Shown here piece by piece: positions 16,229 through 19,004 of a stretch of 19,004 nt of DNA. Numbering within the stretch: the first letter of the stretch is position 1; the number at the start of each line of letters is the position of its first letter. The DNA lies in contig PMUF01000514.1 in the NCBI GenBank assembly GCA_003167015.1, positions 1 to 19,004 on the forward strand, in the 5' to 3' direction. The notes under the pieces are model-generated. The model saw only the letters and a list, made by a program, of their open reading frames with translations. It had not been told where the DNA came from and did no database searches. The stretch comes from Chitinophagaceae bacterium. GTDB taxonomy: Bacteria; Bacteroidota; Bacteroidia; Chitinophagales; Chitinophagaceae. Both the position numbers and the translations under genes were made by a program.

Positions 16229-16241
16229 CCGGCATTGCCGG
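16229..16241. promoter_or_regulatory. 13-bp near-perfect dyad CCGGCA-T-TGCCGG
   Basis: Two 6-bp arms around one central base, beginning seven bases after the long hairpin and 11 bp upstream of a candidate -7 element. This is a plausible protein-binding dyad. It is too tight to fold as an efficient hairpin. Confidence 0.35.
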
Positions 16242-16251
16242 GGGTATGCGC

Positions 16252-16259
16252 TAGCTTTG
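16252..16259 (+). promoter_or_regulatory. Candidate Bacteroidota -7 promoter element TAGCTTTG
   Basis: TAGCTTTG matches the Bacteroidota -7 consensus TAnnTTTG exactly. No good -33 TTTG is present at the usual distance. A start about 5-8 nt downstream would fall at or very near the GTG at 16267, implying a leaderless or near-leaderless transcript. Confidence 0.35.
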
Positions 16260-16266
16260 AATCCTT

Positions 16267-16989
16267 GTGCTAAGACTATGGATCATACCGGTGGCTTGCC
16301 TGTTGGGCTCCTGCGGCTGGCGCATGTTCGAGAACGGGCACTACAAAACCCATTTGCTGCCGCCACCGACCCGTGACTCCATTCTGACGGTATCTCTTTC
16401 CAATGCTATTCCCATCCCTGACTCGGCCATTGTCGTTGGCCATACGGTCATGAAAGCTCCCTTACAGAAATTCGTGGACTATGACCGGTTTGTGACCTAT
16501 GCGCGAAATGAGGCTGCGAGGTTGGGCGGGAATATGATGAAAATAAATACGTTTCATGGGTTGATCCACACGAAGTGGATCCGGCAGGGCATCTATACGA
16601 CAGTTTACCGGATGAAGGAGCCTGACCTGGCGCGTTTTCAGCAACAACTGGATTCCGCCGCGCGCCATTATGCCGATTCTATCCGGTCGATGGCTATCAT
16701 CCATATCAGGGACCGTGACATCCAGGGGGAACGGGTGGTGTATTTCAATGACAGCATCGTGGCGAGAATAAAGGGAGTGGGTTTTGATGCCGTGAGAAAC
16801 CCCGGGCGGAGTGACCTGGTCTTCCGGCAGAAAGGTGTGCTACGCGTGGGGCCGGCACCTCCTTCCCACCTGGATATTGAATTGGGAAAGGAGTATTTTA
16901 TCCTGTTGTATATGGGGACGAGCAGGCAGGGATTTCATTATTATTATCAATTGACGGATAAGGAGCACTTTTATTATAAGCTGCTGTAG
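16267..16989 (+). CDS. Lipoprotein of unknown function, GTG start
   Basis: A 240-aa protein starting with GTG at 16267. The next in-frame ATG (codon 20) lies beyond the lipobox, so GTG is strongly favoured. Residues 4-12 are hydrophobic and L13-G14-S15-C16 is a textbook lipobox, so C16 should be lipidated. The N-terminal half (FVDYDRFVTYARNEAARLGGNMMKINTFHG) resembles the small alpha/beta domain of envelope lipoproteins that carry a long helix followed by a Gly-Gly-N strand. A basic helical stretch follows (~115-140), and then a beta-rich C-terminus (~150-240: ERVVYFNDSIVARIKG, KEYFILLYMGTSRQG). I do not recognise the C-terminal part. The gene is separated from the next by 46 bp that contain overlapping dyads. 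Confidence 0.82.
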   Translation: MLRLWIIPVACLLGSCGWRMFENGHYKTHLLPPPTRDSILTVSLSNAIPIPDSAIVVGHTVMKAPLQKFVDYDRFVTYARNEAARLGGNMMKINTFHGLIHTKWIRQGIYTTVYRMKEPDLARFQQQLDSAARHYADSIRSMAIIHIRDRDIQGERVVYFNDSIVARIKGVGFDAVRNPGRSDLVFRQKGVLRVGPAPPSHLDIELGKEYFILLYMGTSRQGFHYYYQLTDKEHFYYKLL

Positions 16990-17000
16990 CAATACGAACT

Positions 17001-17028
17001 ACGTTTTAACGTTGTGATAAGAGACAAC
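17001..17028. promoter_or_regulatory. Two overlapping small dyads just before the 108-aa gene
   Basis: ACGTT-TT-AACGT (17001-17012) and GTTGT-N8-ACAAC (17011-17015 with 17024-17028) share two bases and so cannot both fold. The second ends 7 nt before the ATG at 17036. They could be an operator or a leader switch, but with 5-bp arms chance occurrence is possible. Confidence 0.25.
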
Positions 17029-17035
17029 ATTTGTT

Positions 17036-17362
17036 ATGCCCCAACAATATACCCAGGTGGAAGTCCTTTTGGTGACCGGCACGAGCTTTCTTGCCGGCAA
17101 CTGGGTATCCAAGGACGACGACCCTGCGGGCCGGGCGCTTTCGGACATGGAAAAGCTGCAGGACGCCTGTTGGAATGGCTTGCTGGAGACGATACTGCCG
17201 GAAGTTTGGATCAAACCGCCGAATGACGGTATCCTTTATCTCTGGGATATCAAGGAAGCCGGGGCCTTCCTGGAGCTCTTCCTGAGCGAAGTGCCGCTGC
17301 CGGTCGACGGGCGGTCATCGATTACACCGCATTCTTTTCTGGGTTTTCAGGAGTATAATTGA
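17036..17362 (+). CDS. Hypothetical 108-aa soluble protein
   Basis: A small acidic protein with no signal peptide or TM segment. Landmarks are VEVLLVTGTSFLAGNWV, a DDDPAGRALSDMEKLQDACW helix, a LLETILPEVW helix, ILYLWDIKEAGAFLELFL and a Pro/Ser-rich tail ending in FLGFQEYN. The ATG at 17036 is the only one near the start of the conserved-looking frame; overlapping plus-strand frames (17014-17226, 17091-17285) have low-complexity Arg/Pro-rich translations. I do not recognise a family. It lies between the lipoprotein and the ATPase gene, 105 bp from the latter, and that gap is filled by tandem hairpin repeats. Its G+C-rich composition matches the core genome, unlike the A+T-rich ATPase gene behind it. 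Confidence 0.65.
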   Translation: MPQQYTQVEVLLVTGTSFLAGNWVSKDDDPAGRALSDMEKLQDACWNGLLETILPEVWIKPPNDGILYLWDIKEAGAFLELFLSEVPLPVDGRSSITPHSFLGFQEYN

Positions 17363-17366
17363 GGGC

Positions 17367-17467
17367 AATTTGGCTTTAAGTGGGGCGATTTTTGTAGTTA
17401 GAGCCAAATTGATAGGTAATTTGGCTTTAATGGGGGGAATTGGTACCTTTAGAGCCAAATTGCTGGT
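17367..17467. repeat. Two tandem ~50-bp hairpin repeat units ending at the ATPase start codon
   Basis: Unit 1 (17367-17417, 51 bp) and unit 2 (17418-17467, 50 bp) share the layout AATTTGGCTTTAA, a G-rich middle, TTAGAGCCAAATTG and a GGT end. Each unit is itself an inverted repeat. In unit 1, CAATTTGGCT (17366-17375) pairs perfectly with AGCCAAATTG (17402-17411). In unit 2, AATTTGGCT (17418-17426) pairs with AGCCAAATT (17453-17461). Unit 2 abuts the ATG at 17468 without a gap. The middles differ between units (GATTTTTGTAG versus GAATTGGTACC) while the arms are kept, suggesting that the arms are what is selected. Confidence 0.85.
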
Positions 17468-18886
17468 ATGGGAACGTTAATAGGAAGAAAAGAGGAACTA
17501 GGCGTTCTGGAAAAAGTCAGGACATCGGACAAGTCCGAGTTCGTCGCATTATATGGAAGAAGAAGGGTTGGTAAAACCTTTTTAATCAGGGAAGCCTTTC
17601 AACATGATTTTGTATTTTATCTTACCGGTGTCCCCCACATAAACCTGCATCAGCAATTATCTAATTTCCATAGAGCTATCGGGAAGTATTATCCCGAGGG
17701 CTCAAATATCCCTCCGGATAACTGGTTTGCGGCTTTTGAGCAACTGGAGGAATTAATATTGAAAAGCAAGAGCCGAAAGAAAACGATTTTCCTCGATGAA
17801 CTCCCCTGGTTAGACACTGCACAATCCGGATTTATTCCCGCGCTGGACTATTTTTGGAATTCCTTTGCCAGTGCAAGAAAAGATATTATTCTGATTGTTT
17901 GTGGTTCAGCGGCCTACTGGATGATCAACACACTTATTCATAATAAAGGTGGATTACACAATAGAGTCACTTACAGGATAAGGCTTGACCCTTTTTCGTT
18001 GAGTGAATGTGAGGCCTTCTTTAAACATCGGTCGGGAGTGTTCAGCAGATACCAAATTGTGCAGCTGTATATGGTCATGGGTGGAATACCATTCTATCTT
18101 AACCATGTGGATGTGGGAATGAGCGCAGCGCAAAATATCAACAGATTGTGTTTTCAACGGGATGGAATACTAACGGAAGAGTTCAATGATCTGTATACGT
18201 CACTTTTCGATAAAGCGGAGAGACATTTAGCCATTATTGAAGCATTAAGCAAAAAAACAAAAGGGCTTACCCGAAAGGAGATTACCGAAATAACTAAACT
18301 ACCTAATGCAGGAAGCACCACTCGGATACTAAAGGAATTGGAAGAAAGTGGCTTTATCCGAAAATATCTATCATTTGAAAAAAAAGAAAGAAGCAGTCTA
18401 TATCAATTAATCGACTTTTATTCGTTGTTCTATATTAAGTTCATCCGCGGAAATCACGCCGTGAATGAAAACGATTGGATCAACGGATTTGGTACGCAGC
18501 AACAGAGGGCATGGAGTGGCTATGCATTCGAGCAGGTATGCATGGCGCACTTAACGCAGATTAAATATGCGTTGGGGATCAGCGGTATTCAAACCAACAG
18601 TTCTTCATGGATCAATACGGGAAAGGGAAACCAAAGACAAATTGATCTGGTTATCGATAGAAAGGATGATGTCATCAATCTTTGTGAAATGAAATTTTCC
18701 ATTAAGCCTTTTACGATTGACAAAAATTACCATGCAGAATTGCAGGATAAGATAGAAACTTTCCGGACAGCAACTCAAACTGCTAAATCCCTCTATTTGA
18801 CCATGATCACGACTTTTGGAATCACCCGGAATGAGTATTCCAATAACGTGGTACAGAATGGTTTAAAAATGGATGATTTATTTTAA
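17468..18886 (+). CDS. Archaeal-type ATPase (ATPase_2) with C-terminal PD-(D/E)xK-like nuclease domain
   Basis: A 472-aa protein. Residues 1-230 form a STAND/AAA-like P-loop ATPase of the ATPase_2 group. It has an N-terminal LIGRKEEL box, Walker A at 30-37 (G-R-R-R-V-G-K-T), Walker B at 107-111 (IFLDE) and a sensor-like CGSAAYWM at 145-152, followed by LDPFSLSE and GGIPFYL typical of this family. Residues ~250-300 form a winged-helix domain (GLTRKEITEI, then RILKELEESGFIRKY). The C-terminal ~130 residues resemble DUF234/PD-(D/E)xK: E354 (AFEQ), D393 (RQIDLVID) and E407-x-K409 (CEMKF). The function of this family is poorly known; proposals include defence and mobile-element roles. The gene is A+T-rich against G+C-rich neighbours and stands behind tandem hairpin repeats, suggesting a mobile or recently acquired unit. 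Length is normal for the family. Confidence 0.9.
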   Translation: MGTLIGRKEELGVLEKVRTSDKSEFVALYGRRRVGKTFLIREAFQHDFVFYLTGVPHINLHQQLSNFHRAIGKYYPEGSNIPPDNWFAAFEQLEELILKSKSRKKTIFLDELPWLDTAQSGFIPALDYFWNSFASARKDIILIVCGSAAYWMINTLIHNKGGLHNRVTYRIRLDPFSLSECEAFFKHRSGVFSRYQIVQLYMVMGGIPFYLNHVDVGMSAAQNINRLCFQRDGILTEEFNDLYTSLFDKAERHLAIIEALSKKTKGLTRKEITEITKLPNAGSTTRILKELEESGFIRKYLSFEKKERSSLYQLIDFYSLFYIKFIRGNHAVNENDWINGFGTQQQRAWSGYAFEQVCMAHLTQIKYALGISGIQTNSSSWINTGKGNQRQIDLVIDRKDDVINLCEMKFSIKPFTIDKNYHAELQDKIETFRTATQTAKSLYLTMITTFGITRNEYSNNVVQNGLKMDDLF

Positions 18887-18890
18887 ACAT

Positions 18891-19004
18891 TTAGACGAGT
18901 ACCGCTCCCCCGTCAATAACGATGCCCTGGCCGGTCATGAAGGGCTGCTTCATGAGGTAAAGGAACGTCAGGGCGATGTCTTCTGCCTCGCCTACATGTT
19001 TGAC
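18891..19004 (-). CDS. Short-chain dehydrogenase/reductase, C-terminal 37 codons only
   Basis: On the minus strand the last 114 bases of the window encode 37 residues and a stop codon (TAA at 18893-18891). The translation VKHVGEAEDIALTFLYLMKQ, then PFMTGQGIVIDGGAVLV, is the canonical end of an SDR oxidoreductase: the GEAEDIA.. helix and the MTGQGIVIDGG strand that closes the Rossmann fold. The catalytic Ser-Tyr-Lys and the cofactor loop lie outside the window, so the substrate cannot be judged. It converges on the ATPase gene, leaving only 4 bp between stop codons. Confidence 0.88.
   Translation of the reverse strand, partial: VKHVGEAEDIALTFLYLMKQPFMTGQGIVIDGGAVLV

Noticed and set aside
17367..17467. 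CRISPR-like repeat
   Set aside because: Only two units, contiguous with no spacers, and each is a long-armed inverted repeat; no cas gene nearby.

Overview
The window looks like a chromosomal segment of a Bacteroidota bacterium, most likely of the Chitinophagaceae (Chitinophaga type). Reasons: the gene starts lack clear Shine-Dalgarno sequences; there is a Bacteroidota-style Crp/Fnr regulator; and the large SpvB/RHS proteins carry the Bacteroidota-specific N-terminal segment and FIDPDG core ending. No rRNA, tRNA, transposase or CRISPR array was seen. All family assignments come from reading the translations, not from database searches.

Layout. Positions 1-225 are a G+C-rich, cgaag-rich block with three consecutive hairpins and no convincing gene. 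A short Crp/Fnr-type regulator (272-826) is followed 12 bp later by a perfect 7+4+7 palindrome of Crp/Fnr operator type. From 1066 to 13147 five plus-strand genes lie 8-28 bp apart, and this operon dominates the window. Its products are an exported coiled-coil/beta-rich protein (489 aa), an SpvB/YD-repeat protein (1297 aa), an RHS polymorphic-toxin-like protein (1837 aa), and two small exported proteins (206 and 172 aa) that are candidate immunity factors. The RHS protein has a signal peptide, PKD/Ig-like repeats, a DUF6443-like segment, RHS repeats, the RHS core and a C-terminal tip. The tip has a His...Asn-Cys arrangement typical of permuted papain-like (NlpC/P60-like) enzymes. Base composition changes from G+C-rich to A+T-rich where the shell ends and the tip begins, as expected if tip and immunity genes are exchanged as a cassette.

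Downstream of the operon, a convergent SDF-family (glutamate/dicarboxylate type) transporter lies on the minus strand (13166-14356), with several canonical substrate and sodium residues replaced. Next come a divergent exported TPR protein (14449-15633), a convergent two-TM membrane protein (15647-16138, minus), a GTG-initiated lipoprotein (16267-16989) and a 108-aa protein of unknown function (17036-17362). The 128 bp between the two-TM protein and the lipoprotein contains three dyads and a candidate -7 element.

The right end holds an A+T-rich gene for an archaeal-type ATPase (ATPase_2) with a C-terminal PD-(D/E)xK-like nuclease motif (17468-18886). It is preceded by two tandem copies of a ~50-bp hairpin unit that ends exactly at its ATG. 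The last 114 bases are the C-terminus of a short-chain dehydrogenase on the minus strand.

The best candidate for an undescribed system is the five-gene operon: a split SpvB/RHS shell, a co-transcribed envelope protein, and a papain-like tip paired with exported immunity candidates, which together imply an envelope target. The repeat-guarded ATPase/nuclease gene is the second.
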